Positions 35,387 to 44,592 of a stretch of DNA of 64,000 nucleotides are shown here, piece by piece (the stretch's first letter is position 1; each line of letters starts with the position of its first letter). The stretch comes from MH13 sp042140245. Lineage in GTDB: Bacteria; Pseudomonadota; Alphaproteobacteria; Rhizobiales; MH13. Made by a program: the position numbers and the translations under genes. Location: assembly GCF_042140245.1 (NCBI RefSeq), contig NZ_CP159483.1, positions 3,720,001-3,784,000 on the forward strand, given 5' to 3'. A model generated the notes under the pieces. It worked only from the letters and a program-made list of their open reading frames with translations, did not search any database and had not been told where the DNA came from.

Positions 35387-36880
35387 ATGTTTTCTTTGAA
35401 ACGCAAATCAAAAGATATGCCGTTGAACGACGTGCCACCTGACACAGCCATAGACATGGCCAGCAACGCCAACGTGACAGAAGAGATCGCGTCAACGTCA
35501 TGTGATCAAACGTCGAAGACTTTGGTTTCGGTTGCTGAAGCGCTTTCCACTTTTGGTGTGGAAATGGTGGATGTGTCAGGCACCATCGAAACAGCCAACG
35601 CTGCCACCACCGGTTTGCAAGAAGCGTTTAACCTGCTCTGCCAAGCTGCCGAAGAAACGCAGGTTCAGACCGGTGTCATCCGGGAGGCCGTCACCACCAC
35701 CGCGATGGTTGCCAACGCATCGGGCGAGACCATGCAGCGCTCGCGCGAAGCTTTGGGCAAGGCTGCTGATGATATCGCAACCCTGATTGCCTCCGTCACA
35801 GAAATCAACAGCCAGCTACAAGGCCTGCAGAGCGCACTTGTCAGCGTGGGCGATGTCTCGCAGTCCATTGATCAAATTGCCCGGCAGACAAACTTGCTGG
35901 CGCTCAACGCCACCATCGAAGCAGCTCGTGCTGGAGAGGCAGGTCGCGGTTTTGCTGTGGTCGCCGGTGAGGTGAAACAGCTTGCGTCAGAAACATCGGA
36001 TGCCACGCAGCAGATCCAGGACACACTGACACAGCTCAATCAAGAGGCCGACGCCCTGATCGGGCTTGGTGAAGGCGCGTTGAGCGGCGTGTCGGCTGTT
36101 CAGACAAGCACCAGCGCTTTGGATGAGGTGGTGCAAGAACTGTCAGAAGCTATCGATGAGATCGGTTCATCCTCCAGCGTGGTGGAAACTGGCATTGTTG
36201 ATATCGAGACGGCGACGCAAGACTTCGCCTCCAACGTCACGACAATGCAGGAAACCGTCACCAGCAACAGCGCGATCCTCGACTCTGCCCACGAGCGGAT
36301 CGGTAAAGCTGTCGATGACACAGATCGCTTGGTGGGCGTGACTGCAGACAGCGATATCGACACCGAAGAGGGACGCTTCCTCGCCATGGCGCGCGATGCC
36401 GTCGAAGCCGTCCAAAGCGCCTTTGCTGCTGAGATCGATGCTGGACGGGCAACCACACGAGACTTCTTTGACCAGGACTATCAGCCAGTGGCTGGTTCCG
36501 ACCCAGAGCAGGTGACAACCCTCTTCACCGCCATTGCCGATCGCGTCCTGCCAAGCATCCAAGAGCCGGTGGCCCAGAGTCATGATCGCATCGTTTTCTG
36601 CGCGTGCGTCGATGTAAACGGCTATCTGCCGACGCACAATGAAGCGTTCAGTAAGCCGCAGGGCGATGATCCCGTGTGGAACGCCGCCAACAGCCGCAAC
36701 CGACGCATGTTCAATGACAAGGTGGGTCTGCGCGCTGGGCAAAGCACAGAGCCATTCCTCATGCAGTCATACCGACGTGATATGGGCGGCGGCAAATTCA
36801 CCATCATGAAAGACTTGTCGGTGCCGATTTACGTGCAGGGGCGTCACTGGGGCGCACTGCGCTTAGCCTACAAGGTTTAA
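35387..36880 (+). CDS. Soluble methyl-accepting chemotaxis-like protein with C-terminal sensor-like domain
   Basis: About 497 residues (GTG 35372 is an alternative start). There is no transmembrane segment. Residues about 20-330 are helical heptads around the MCP hairpin tip DQIARQTNLLALNATIEAARAGEAGRGFAVVAGEVKQLA, of which the NLLALNATIEAARAGE core is invariant in receptors. Residues from about 335 onward form a separate globular domain with FFDQDYQPV, FCACVDVNGYLPTHNEAFSKP and the final RHWGALRLAYKV, the pattern of a small-ligand PAS/Cache-like domain placed after the signalling region, as in some cytoplasmic receptors. No chemotaxis genes lie beside it. Confidence 0.82.
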   Translation: MFSLKRKSKDMPLNDVPPDTAIDMASNANVTEEIASTSCDQTSKTLVSVAEALSTFGVEMVDVSGTIETANAATTGLQEAFNLLCQAAEETQVQTGVIREAVTTTAMVANASGETMQRSREALGKAADDIATLIASVTEINSQLQGLQSALVSVGDVSQSIDQIARQTNLLALNATIEAARAGEAGRGFAVVAGEVKQLASETSDATQQIQDTLTQLNQEADALIGLGEGALSGVSAVQTSTSALDEVVQELSEAIDEIGSSSSVVETGIVDIETATQDFASNVTTMQETVTSNSAILDSAHERIGKAVDDTDRLVGVTADSDIDTEEGRFLAMARDAVEAVQSAFAAEIDAGRATTRDFFDQDYQPVAGSDPEQVTTLFTAIADRVLPSIQEPVAQSHDRIVFCACVDVNGYLPTHNEAFSKPQGDDPVWNAANSRNRRMFNDKVGLRAGQSTEPFLMQSYRRDMGGGKFTIMKDLSVPIYVQGRHWGALRLAYKV

Positions 36881-36976
36881 GCCCAACCTTATCGGCCTTC
36901 CACGCTGGTCCGACTTTCGCCATAGTGCAGCGTCAGGCACACGTCTGATTATGCTCTTGTGCGCAAAGGAAACCGC

Positions 36977-38308
36977 ATGGCCGAAGCACTGCGCCGCGGC
37001 GTCAGCCGTCTTGAGACCACCACCAAGCTCACCTTGGCCATTCTTGCCCTGGCCAGTGGCGTTTACACCTATCTGGGTGTGCGCGGCCTGCTGCAAGGCA
37101 TTGGGCCGGTGGTATTTTTCGGCGCGCTCATCTACTCGACCGCCGTCTCCATCGGCATCTATGCCTTCTGGTCCTACCTCATCCAGTTTGTGCCACATGT
37201 GAAGCATGGCAACGAAAAGCGGACCATGCTGATCGCCATGGTGCTCGGCTCGCTGATGATTGTGGCCATGTCATCTTGGCTCAACGCGGCGGCGCTTGCC
37301 GGTGGTGCCGCCATCGAACAGCATTTGGCGAATACGACCGAAGAGTATCAATCCAGGCTGTCGGAGGCGCACAACAACGCGCTCGCCGCGCAAGGGTTGC
37401 TGCCTGACATTGAGCTTGCCAGCGAACGTTTCCGCAGGCTAGCACAAGAGGAACTGGCGACCGGATCGCTAACCGGGTCATCCGGCTCGGGCACTGTGGT
37501 GCAGCTCCTCAATCAAATGTCCGGCCAGTTGGAAGGCCTTGCGGCTGAGGTGCGGGCTGCTCGCGTTGAATCCGATGCGCTGTTCGAGCAAGGCGGCAAC
37601 TATCTGGGCGATATGCGCCGCATCGTCTCTGCCGCCGGGCCTATTGAACCACGTGCTATCGCCTATGCCGAAGAAGCTGTGGCGCTGACCGGTATCATCG
37701 CGGCTCTGTCTGAAACCTCCATTGCACCTGCGGTGCGACGGGCGGCAGAAGACCTCTCAGCGGCGTTCGTGGCGCCAGAGGTGGACGGCGGAACGCAAGA
37801 CCTCGCCTCGCGTCAGGCTGCTATCGTCTCTCGGGTGGAGTCGGCCATTGAGGTGCAGTCCAATGCACTGGCCAGCGCCGCTGATGCCATTCTGGCCAGA
37901 GAGCCTGTTGTGCCGGTGCGCTTCGTACCGCTTTCCACGCCCGAAGCTGTGCTGCTTTACGCCGAAGATTTTTTGCCCTCCTGGGCCGGTGCCATTTCCA
38001 TCGATCTCCTGCCTGCGGTGCTGATCCTGATCCTGGCTGGTGTGCATTCGGCCATCCGCCGGGAAGAGGGAGAGGAAATGGATGCCCATCACGTGACAGT
38101 GCACGAGATGAACCAGGCGCTAAAACTCTACAATGCCATGCAGCTGGTGCAGCCCGTTCAAGCGCCGCCTAACCCACCTGACCCGGAGCCCGATGCCGCA
38201 CCCGAACCAGAGGAAGACGAACGCGAGCGCGCTGAGCAGGCCGATATCAATCAGCCGGGTGTGACACCACTACCCACCGCTCGACCCACCATCACGCGGG
38301 ATCGATAA
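36977..38308 (+). CDS. Unknown four-helix membrane protein with long coiled-coil-like domain
   Basis: A 443-residue protein starting at ATG 36977 with AAAGGA upstream. Predicted membrane segments lie near residues 17-38, 42-68, 84-108 and 332-352. Between helices 3 and 4 is a helical, Ala/Glu-rich region of about 220 residues (e.g. HLANTTEEYQSRLSEAHNN, LLNQMSGQLEGLAAEVRAA). After helix 4 comes a cytoplasmic-looking tail with a proline- and acid-rich stretch (PPNPPDPEPDAAPEPEEDE). I recognise no family. The next gene, a membrane-anchored ClpP-like protein, starts 2 bp after the stop, so the two products probably work together. Confidence 0.7.
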   Translation: MAEALRRGVSRLETTTKLTLAILALASGVYTYLGVRGLLQGIGPVVFFGALIYSTAVSIGIYAFWSYLIQFVPHVKHGNEKRTMLIAMVLGSLMIVAMSSWLNAAALAGGAAIEQHLANTTEEYQSRLSEAHNNALAAQGLLPDIELASERFRRLAQEELATGSLTGSSGSGTVVQLLNQMSGQLEGLAAEVRAARVESDALFEQGGNYLGDMRRIVSAAGPIEPRAIAYAEEAVALTGIIAALSETSIAPAVRRAAEDLSAAFVAPEVDGGTQDLASRQAAIVSRVESAIEVQSNALASAADAILAREPVVPVRFVPLSTPEAVLLYAEDFLPSWAGAISIDLLPAVLILILAGVHSAIRREEGEEMDAHHVTVHEMNQALKLYNAMQLVQPVQAPPNPPDPEPDAAPEPEEDERERAEQADINQPGVTPLPTARPTITRDR

Positions 38309-38310
38309 GC

Positions 38311-39123
38311 GTGGCCCAGAATAGTGTCAGCGATAGCAAGTTCGACACCAGCGATCTTGTGCTTGGCATCTTGTTCACCGCGCTGGTCCTTGGATCAGCG
38401 GCGGCGCTTGCTTATGATTTCCGCTCGCTTCTCGGTGAGCAACAGGCCTTTGAAACGGGCAACCCGTTTGGCAATCCAGGCCGCGTGGATTTTGGCCCGC
38501 GACGGACGCCCGGCAATGATGATCAGGTACGCCGCTACGATCCGCGCTCCGCGCCCGCGCGACGTTCAGATCAGCAGGTTGCTTTGCCTGGCTTTGAGGG
38601 TGACCCAGATGATGCAATCTCGTCTTCGATCACTTTCCATATGGGCGAGAATGGCACGGCCAGCGCCGTCGGGCGCATTGATCCAGGGAGCTACGTGGCG
38701 TTCGAAGAATTCATCGACGCCAGCCCAGAACTGACCGCCCTCACCTTCCATTCTCCTGGCGGCAGCGTGCGCGATGCAATTGCGATGGCCGAACTGCTCC
38801 GCGAGCGCGAGATCAACACCGCGGTCGCCCGCCACGGCTACTGCGCCTCCTCCTGCCCGCTCGCTTTTTCTGGCGGGGTTGAGCGGTCTCTGCCCGACCC
38901 GGTTTGGTTCGGCGTACACCAGGTGTTCACATCGGACGCTGAAATCGGAACGCTTCAAGATGGCATGTCTGGCGCGCAGCACATCTCATCAGAGGCGCAG
39001 CAATTGCTGGTGGATATGGGTGTTGATCCGCGCGCTTGGATCCACGCCATGGCAACGCCCAAAGAGCAGCTTTACCTGTTCAGTCAGGAAGAACTGGCCG
39101 ATCTAGACTGGGTGACCAACTAG
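38311..39123 (+). CDS. Membrane-anchored ClpP/crotonase-fold protein, putative periplasmic protease
   Basis: A 270-residue protein starting at GTG 38311. One transmembrane segment (about residues 16-36) is followed by a linker rich in Arg, Pro and Gly to about residue 95. The rest resembles the ClpP-like domain of COG3904-type proteins: FHSPGGSVRDAIAMAELLRE (SPGG at 148-151, the oxyanion loop), YCASSCPLAFSGG (candidate nucleophile Ser180/181) and FGVHQVF (candidate His203). An Asp or Glu to complete the triad cannot be fixed. The gene is coupled to the unknown membrane protein upstream; the last four bases overlap the convergent fghA gene. Confidence 0.78.
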   Translation: MAQNSVSDSKFDTSDLVLGILFTALVLGSAAALAYDFRSLLGEQQAFETGNPFGNPGRVDFGPRRTPGNDDQVRRYDPRSAPARRSDQQVALPGFEGDPDDAISSSITFHMGENGTASAVGRIDPGSYVAFEEFIDASPELTALTFHSPGGSVRDAIAMAELLREREINTAVARHGYCASSCPLAFSGGVERSLPDPVWFGVHQVFTSDAEIGTLQDGMSGAQHISSEAQQLLVDMGVDPRAWIHAMATPKEQLYLFSQEELADLDWVTN

Positions 39124-39962
39124 GCCTTGAGTGCTTTGGCGTGGTGGGCCATGTGCTCGCCGATAAAGCTGGAGACAAAATAATAGGAATGGTCGTAGCC
39201 TTCGCGCATGCGGATACTGACCTCCTGGCCAGCCTCGGCACACGCATCGCCAAACAGCTGCGGACGCAGTTGCTCGTCAAGGAAGTTATCGGCAGCACCC
39301 TGATCGATCAGAATGTGCGCCTTGGTGGTCGCCTGTTTCACCAGCTCGCACGCGTCATGCTTGGCCCATTGCGTGGTATCGCTGCCGAGATACGCTGTGA
39401 ACGCCTTCTGGCCCCATGGCACCTGTGTTGGCGCGACAATGGGTGAAAACGCGCTGACGCTCACGTAAGAGTCACGGTATTTCAGATGCAGCGTCAGTGC
39501 ACCGTGCCCGCCCATGGAATGGCCGGTGATGCCTTGACGCGCCATATCGGCATTGGGAAATCGCTCTCCGATCAATGCCGGCAGTTCTTTGGTGACATAG
39601 GTCTCCATCTGGAAGTGCTCTGCCCAAGGGTCTTGTGTCGCATCAACATAGAAGCCAGCGCCCTGCCCCAGATCATAACCCTCATCATCGGCGACCCCCT
39701 CGCCGCGTGGCGAAGTATCCGGAAAGACAACCATGGTGCCGTGCTCCGCGGCGTAGCGCTGGATGCCGGACTTCTCATTCACATTGGCCCATGTGCAGGT
39801 AAGGCCGGAGAGATACCAAAGCACCGGCACCGGCCCGCTAGCTGCTTGCGGAGGGGAATAAACCGCGAAGCGCATGGTGCTGTTGCACGCATCCGAGGCA
39901 TGGTCGAACACTTCGACCTTGCCACCGAACGAGGCGATGGCTTGAACGGGCTGAAGCGCCAT
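39120..39962 (-). CDS. fghA: S-formylglutathione hydrolase
   Basis: A 280-residue esterase-D family alpha/beta hydrolase, starting at ATG 39962. It shows PVPVLWYLSGLTCTWANVNEKSG (oxyanion loop), the DTSPRGEGV segment, the nucleophile elbow GHSMGGHGAL, a downstream Asp in IDQGAADNFL and the catalytic His in EGYDHSYYF. It hydrolyses S-formylglutathione to formate and glutathione, the step after AdhC. The ATG overlaps the adhC stop by one base, so both enzymes are made together for formaldehyde detoxification. Identification is firm. Confidence 0.95.
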   Translation of the reverse strand: MALQPVQAIASFGGKVEVFDHASDACNSTMRFAVYSPPQAASGPVPVLWYLSGLTCTWANVNEKSGIQRYAAEHGTMVVFPDTSPRGEGVADDEGYDLGQGAGFYVDATQDPWAEHFQMETYVTKELPALIGERFPNADMARQGITGHSMGGHGALTLHLKYRDSYVSVSAFSPIVAPTQVPWGQKAFTAYLGSDTTQWAKHDACELVKQATTKAHILIDQGAADNFLDEQLRPQLFGDACAEAGQEVSIRMREGYDHSYYFVSSFIGEHMAHHAKALKA

Positions 39963-41071
39963 CAATAGAGCACCACTGACCTGATCGATTCACCCGCATG
40001 CATCAAGTCAAAGCCCTTGTTGATGTCATCCAGCGGCATGGTATGCGTGATCAGGCTGTCGATATCGATGCGGCCCTCCATGTACATATCGACGATTTTC
40101 GGCACGTCCGTGCGCCCCCTCGCCCCGCCGAACGCGGAACCGCGCCACACACGCCCTGTGACCAACTGGAACGGACGGGTGGAGATTTCGGCGCCTGCTG
40201 GCGCCACGCCAATGATGATGCTTTCGCCCCAACCCTTGTGGCAGCATTCGAGCGCAGCGCGCATCACCTCGGTGTTGCCGATGCACTCAAAAGAGTAGTC
40301 CGCGCCACCGCCAGTGAGTTCCACCAGATGACCCACCAGATCGCCGGAAATCTCTTTCGGGTTCACATAGTGCGTCATGCCGAACTGCTCAGCGATCGCG
40401 CGTTTGGCAGGGTTGGTATCCACGCCAACAATCTGTCTGGCGCCAATAAGTTTCAGACCCTGGATCACATTGAGACCAATGCCGCCAAGACCGAAAACCA
40501 CAGCGGTGGAGTTGGGCTCCACTTTGGCGGTGAACATCACAGCACCGACGCCAGTGGTGACGCCGCAGCCGATGTAGCAGATCTTGTCGAACGGCGCGTC
40601 TTTGCGGACCTTGGCAAGCGATATTTCTGGCAGCACTGAATAGTTGGAGAAGGTCGAGCAGCCCATATAGTGAAGCAGCTTTTCGCCCTTGTAGCTAAAA
40701 CGGCTGGTGCCATCGGGCATCACCCCTTGGCCTTGGGTCGCGCGGATTTTCTGGCAGAGGTTCGTCTTGCCATTCAGGCAATAGTCGCACTCGCGGCACT
40801 CAGGCGTGTAGAGCGGAATCACATGGTCACCGACCTTCACCGAGGTGACTCCGGGGCCGGTTTCGACCACAACGCCTGCACCCTCATGGCCGAGAATCGC
40901 GGGGAAGGCGCCTTCTGGGTCAGCGCCTGAAAGCGTGAACTCATCGGTGTGGCAGATGCCGGTGGCCTTGATCTCCACCAGCACTTCGCCGGCTTTCGGG
41001 CCTTCCAGATCAACCTCGACCACTTCCAATGGCTTGCCTGCTTCAAAGGCGACGGCTGCACGCGTTTTCAT
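39962..41071 (-). CDS. S-(hydroxymethyl)glutathione dehydrogenase / class III alcohol dehydrogenase
   Basis: A 369-residue zinc alcohol dehydrogenase. Catalytic Zn ligands are in ATGICHTDEFTLSG, GHEGAGVV and the later CIGCGVTTGVGA; the structural Zn site is PECRECDYCLNGKTNLC. The NAD motif is VFGLGGIGLNVIQG followed by the Asp of GVDTN that selects NAD+. The class III type is supported by the immediately downstream S-formylglutathione hydrolase gene, which handles the product of oxidation of the formaldehyde-glutathione adduct. The gene is divergent from the LacI gene at 41220. Confidence 0.95.
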   Translation of the reverse strand: MKTRAAVAFEAGKPLEVVEVDLEGPKAGEVLVEIKATGICHTDEFTLSGADPEGAFPAILGHEGAGVVVETGPGVTSVKVGDHVIPLYTPECRECDYCLNGKTNLCQKIRATQGQGVMPDGTSRFSYKGEKLLHYMGCSTFSNYSVLPEISLAKVRKDAPFDKICYIGCGVTTGVGAVMFTAKVEPNSTAVVFGLGGIGLNVIQGLKLIGARQIVGVDTNPAKRAIAEQFGMTHYVNPKEISGDLVGHLVELTGGGADYSFECIGNTEVMRAALECCHKGWGESIIIGVAPAGAEISTRPFQLVTGRVWRGSAFGGARGRTDVPKIVDMYMEGRIDIDSLITHTMPLDDINKGFDLMHAGESIRSVVLY

Positions 41072-41142
41072 GGTTCACTCCCCCGATTGATTTTTCTAAG
41101 AGCTACAGACCAGACGCCGACATCGCAAGCATCAACTAATTC

Positions 41143-41158
41143 TGATTGACGTACCTCA
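41143..41158. promoter_or_regulatory. Degenerate copy of the LacI operator upstream of lacI
   Basis: TGATTGACGTACCTCA keeps the half-site CGTACCTCA and the outer TGA of the operators at 49060-49105 (TGAGGTACGCACCTCA and its reverse complement). It is centred about 70 bp upstream of the lacI ATG at 41220. It could mediate autoregulation, and possibly affects divergent adhC. Confidence 0.5.
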
Positions 41159-41219
41159 AAAAGCCATCCTACCCTTACGGCCTATAAAAGATGCACTGGC
41201 AAAGGCACGCAAGGCAGGG

Positions 41220-42248
41220 ATGGGAAAACCCACAGTTCATGACATTGCAGAGGAGGCTGGCGTAAGCCTGGCTACCGTCGACCGCGTGCTTAACGAGCGC
41301 CCAGGCGTGCGCTCAATGACAGCAAGACGAGTCCACAACGCCATCGATAAGTTGGGGTATGTGCGCGATGTGCACGCTGCCAACTTGGCGCGTGGACGGC
41401 AGTATCGCTTTGCGTTTGTTCTTCCCGAAGGCGAAAGCCAGTTTCTCAAAGCCTTGCGCGATGCCATTGAAGAAGCCGGCGCGGGCCTGCGGCTGGATCG
41501 TGCTGAGCTGGAAACCATTGAAGTGCCGCTGAACGATTCGGTGGGCATGATACGCGCGTTGGAAACCCTGCAAGCCCAACAGATCGATGGCCTGGCGATT
41601 ATGGCCAATGAAACGCCTGTTGTGCGCGATATGCTGGCACACATGAAAGAAAGCGGCATCGCGGTCGTCACCCTTGTCAGTGACCAACCGAACGCCGAAC
41701 GCGACCATTTTGTCGGCATCGATAATGTCGCCGCAGGGCGAACCGCAGGGGTTCTAATGGGCCGCTTTGTCGGTGGACGGTCTGGAAAAATCATTGTCGT
41801 GGTCAACACGACCCATGCGCGCGATATGGTGCAACGACGCCTGGGATTTGATGCTGTCATGCGCGAGCAGTTTCCCGCGCTTGATGCCCTGCCCTCATTG
41901 GAAGGACATGATCAACTTGAGCGCACCATCCAGGTGATTGATCGCTCGCTTGCCAGCCATGATGATGTGGTGGGTATCTACTGCGCGGGGGCTGGTACAC
42001 GGGGCGTTACCAAAGTGATTGCCGATCATGGCTTGGCGGACAAGCTTGTTGTGATCGGCCATGAGCTCACCACCCACTCTGAGCAGGGGCTGCGAGACGG
42101 CCTTTTGGATGTGGTGATTACACAGAATGTGGGCCACCTGGTGCGCAGTGCCACGCGTGTGTTGCGTGCCAAATGCGATGGCCGTGAGATCATTGAAAGC
42201 CAGGAACGCATCCGCATTGAGATTGTACTGCGGGAAAACCTTCCCTAA
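41220..42248 (+). CDS. LacI-family transcriptional regulator of a sugar/polyol regulon
   Basis: A 342-residue LacI-family protein. The HTH is TVHDIAEEAGVSLATVDRVL with the hinge region RSMTARRVHNAIDKLGYV. The sensor domain begins YRFAFVLPEGESQFLKALRDA and contains DHFVGIDNVAAGRTAGVLMGR and DDVVGIYCAGAGTRG; it resembles ribose/xylose-type binding proteins. It precedes an isomerase/epimerase and a Gfo/Idh oxidoreductase in the same direction, with 65 bp to the next gene. A degenerate operator-like site lies just upstream, and a stronger pair lies in front of the ABC operon at 49 kb. It therefore probably controls both loci. Confidence 0.88.
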   Translation: MGKPTVHDIAEEAGVSLATVDRVLNERPGVRSMTARRVHNAIDKLGYVRDVHAANLARGRQYRFAFVLPEGESQFLKALRDAIEEAGAGLRLDRAELETIEVPLNDSVGMIRALETLQAQQIDGLAIMANETPVVRDMLAHMKESGIAVVTLVSDQPNAERDHFVGIDNVAAGRTAGVLMGRFVGGRSGKIIVVVNTTHARDMVQRRLGFDAVMREQFPALDALPSLEGHDQLERTIQVIDRSLASHDDVVGIYCAGAGTRGVTKVIADHGLADKLVVIGHELTTHSEQGLRDGLLDVVITQNVGHLVRSATRVLRAKCDGREIIESQERIRIEIVLRENLP

Positions 42249-42313
42249 GCATCAGACCATGTTGAGACGCAGCAAATGCGCCAACCCAATCCATCACTCG
42301 GGAGACCAACCGC

Positions 42314-43372
42314 ATGAAAACCATCAAAGGGCCCGCGCTGTTCTTGGCGCAGTTTGCCGGCGACGACGCGCCGTTCAACTCGCTCGACGCCATCACAAAA
42401 TGGGCAGCTGAGTGCGGCTATCTCGGTGTCCAAATGCCAAGCTGGGACAAGCGCCTTTTCGACCTGGACAAGGCCGCGGAAAGCGAAGGCTATTGCCAAG
42501 AGGTGCTGGGCAAGGCCGCTGAAAACGGTGTGACGATCACCGAGCTTTCCACACATCTGCAAGGACAGTTGGTGGCGGTGCACCCAGCCTACGACGCAGC
42601 CTTTGATGGCTTTGCCGATCCATCGGTGCACGGTAACCCAGATGCTCGCCAAGCCTGGGCGGTGGACCAAGTGATGAAGGCGATCACGGCGTCGAAGAAT
42701 ATGGGCCTCACCGCACATGTGTCCTTCTCCGGTGCGCTTGCCTGGCCCTATGTCTATCCCTGGCCGCAGCGCCCTGCCGGTTTGGTGGAAGCCGCATTTG
42801 ATGAGCTCGCCAAGCGTTGGCGGCCGATCCTAGATCATGCCGAAGAGAACGGGGTGGACATCTGTTATGAAATCCATCCAGGCGAGGATTTGCACGATGG
42901 GATTTCGTTCGAGATGTTCCTGGAGCGTGTGAACAACCACGCCCGCTGCAATATGCTCTATGATCCTTCGCACTACGTGCTGCAGCACATGGATTACCTG
43001 GACAACATCGACATCTATCACGAGCGGATCAAGATGTTCCACGTGAAGGATGCCGAACTGAACCCGACCGGGCGGCAAGGCGTCTATGGTGGCTATCAAA
43101 GCTGGGTAGATCGCGCCGGGCGCTTCCGCTCGCTGGGTGATGGCCAAGTGGATTTCAAACAGGTTTTCTCCAAGCTCACCCAGTACGATTTTGACGGTTG
43201 GGCCGTCGTCGAATGGGAATGCGCCATGAAGCATCCTGAAGACGGCGCGCGTGAGGGCGCACAGTTCGTGAAGGATCACATCATTCGCGTAACGGAACGC
43301 GCCTTTGACGATTTTGCCGATGGTGGAACAGATGATGCGGCAAACCGCACAATGCTTGGAATTGGAGGCTGA
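42314..43372 (+). CDS. Xylose-isomerase-like sugar phosphate isomerase/epimerase
   Basis: A 352-residue TIM-barrel protein of the AP endonuclease 2 fold. Metal-ligand-type segments are VDICYEIHPGEDLHDG (Glu), NMLYDPSHYVL (Asp, His), and KMFHVKDAELNPTG (His, Asp), with the C-terminal WAVVEWECAMK (Glu). GGGAG lies before the start. Such proteins interconvert or epimerise free sugars, sugar acids or inosose compounds, usually as partners of Gfo/Idh/MocA oxidoreductases such as the following gene, which starts 3 bp after this stop. The substrate is unknown. Confidence 0.87.
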   Translation: MKTIKGPALFLAQFAGDDAPFNSLDAITKWAAECGYLGVQMPSWDKRLFDLDKAAESEGYCQEVLGKAAENGVTITELSTHLQGQLVAVHPAYDAAFDGFADPSVHGNPDARQAWAVDQVMKAITASKNMGLTAHVSFSGALAWPYVYPWPQRPAGLVEAAFDELAKRWRPILDHAEENGVDICYEIHPGEDLHDGISFEMFLERVNNHARCNMLYDPSHYVLQHMDYLDNIDIYHERIKMFHVKDAELNPTGRQGVYGGYQSWVDRAGRFRSLGDGQVDFKQVFSKLTQYDFDGWAVVEWECAMKHPEDGAREGAQFVKDHIIRVTERAFDDFADGGTDDAANRTMLGIGG

Positions 43373-43375
43373 CCC

Positions 43376-44551
43376 ATGGCGATTGAAGGCAAATCAGAGC
43401 AGAACGCGGGACGGATCCGCCTCGGCATGGTGGGTGGCGGGCGCGATGCCTTCATCGGAGGTGTGCACCGGATCGCCAGCCGCATTGATGATCGTTTCGA
43501 GTTGGTGGCCGGCGCCTTTTCATCCACGCCGGAGAAATCCAAAGCCTCTGGCGCTGACCTCGGGCTTGATCAGTCGCGTGTCTATGATGACTTCACCGCC
43601 ATGGCCAAGCGCGAGGCACGGCTGAAAGATGGCATCGACGCGGTGGCCATCGTCACGCCCAACCATATGCACTACCCGGTGGCGCGTGAGTTCTTGAAAC
43701 GCGGCATCCATGTGATCTGCGATAAGCCACTCACGGCGACGCTTGGCGAAGCGAAAAAGATGGTCGCGGCGGCTGAGAAGTCGGATGCGGTGTTTGTTCT
43801 CACCCACAATTATACCGGCTATCCCATGGTGCGACAGGCCCGCGAGATGGTCGCCGCCGGGGAGCTCGGCACGCTGCGCGTTGTGCAAGCTGAGTATCCG
43901 CAGGATTGGCTGACCGAACCGTTGGAGCAGACCGGCATGAAACAGGCGGCCTGGCGCACAGACCCCGCGCAGTCCGGCGCCGGCGGCTGCATCGGCGATA
44001 TCGGCACCCATGCGTTCAACCTTGCCTCGTTCGTGTCGGGCTTGGAGCTTGACGAGCTGTGCGCGGAACTCACAAGCTTTGTTGATCGTCGCCGGGTGGA
44101 TGACAACGCCAATGTGATGCTGCGCTTCAAGGGCGGTGCACGGGGCATGCTCTGGTCAAGCCAAGTGGCACCAGGCAATGAGAACGCGCTGAAGCTGCGC
44201 GTCTATGGCGAGAAAGGCGGCCTGGAGTGGAGTCAGGAGGACCCCAACTATCTCTGGTTCACACCGCTGGGTGAGCCCAAGCGGCTGATCACACGTGGCG
44301 GCGCTGGATCAGGCGAGGCTGCGGCCCGGGCGACCCGCGTGCCACCTGGTCACCCTGAAGGCTATCTGGAAGGCTTTGCGACGATCTACAGTGAAGCGGC
44401 CGAAGCGATCCACGCGGCACAGGCTGGCGAATCTGTCTCCTCCGATGTGGTGTATCCCACCGTGCAGGATGGGCTGATCGGCGTTGCGTTTGTCGATGCT
44501 TGTGTGCGCTCATCCGGTCGCAATGGAGCCTGGGTCAGCTTGAACCTTTAA
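43376..44551 (+). CDS. Gfo/Idh/MocA-family NAD(P)-dependent oxidoreductase
   Basis: A 391-residue two-domain oxidoreductase. The Rossmann N-terminal half has LGMVGGGRDAFIGGVH, VAIVTPNHMHYPVA and the conserved CDKPLT (EKP-type Lys that binds the nicotinamide/catalysis). The C-terminal half has GGCIGDIGTHAFNLASFV with the catalytic-type Asp/His. It is typical of enzymes that oxidise ring hydroxyls of sugars, inositols or polyols. It forms an operon with the upstream isomerase/epimerase. Start ATG 43376. The specific substrate is not evident. Confidence 0.9.
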   Translation: MAIEGKSEQNAGRIRLGMVGGGRDAFIGGVHRIASRIDDRFELVAGAFSSTPEKSKASGADLGLDQSRVYDDFTAMAKREARLKDGIDAVAIVTPNHMHYPVAREFLKRGIHVICDKPLTATLGEAKKMVAAAEKSDAVFVLTHNYTGYPMVRQAREMVAAGELGTLRVVQAEYPQDWLTEPLEQTGMKQAAWRTDPAQSGAGGCIGDIGTHAFNLASFVSGLELDELCAELTSFVDRRRVDDNANVMLRFKGGARGMLWSSQVAPGNENALKLRVYGEKGGLEWSQEDPNYLWFTPLGEPKRLITRGGAGSGEAAARATRVPPGHPEGYLEGFATIYSEAAEAIHAAQAGESVSSDVVYPTVQDGLIGVAFVDACVRSSGRNGAWVSLNL

Positions 44552-44592
44552 GCGGAAACATGAGCCCTGCAGAGAGAAAAGAGAGTGGAGCA

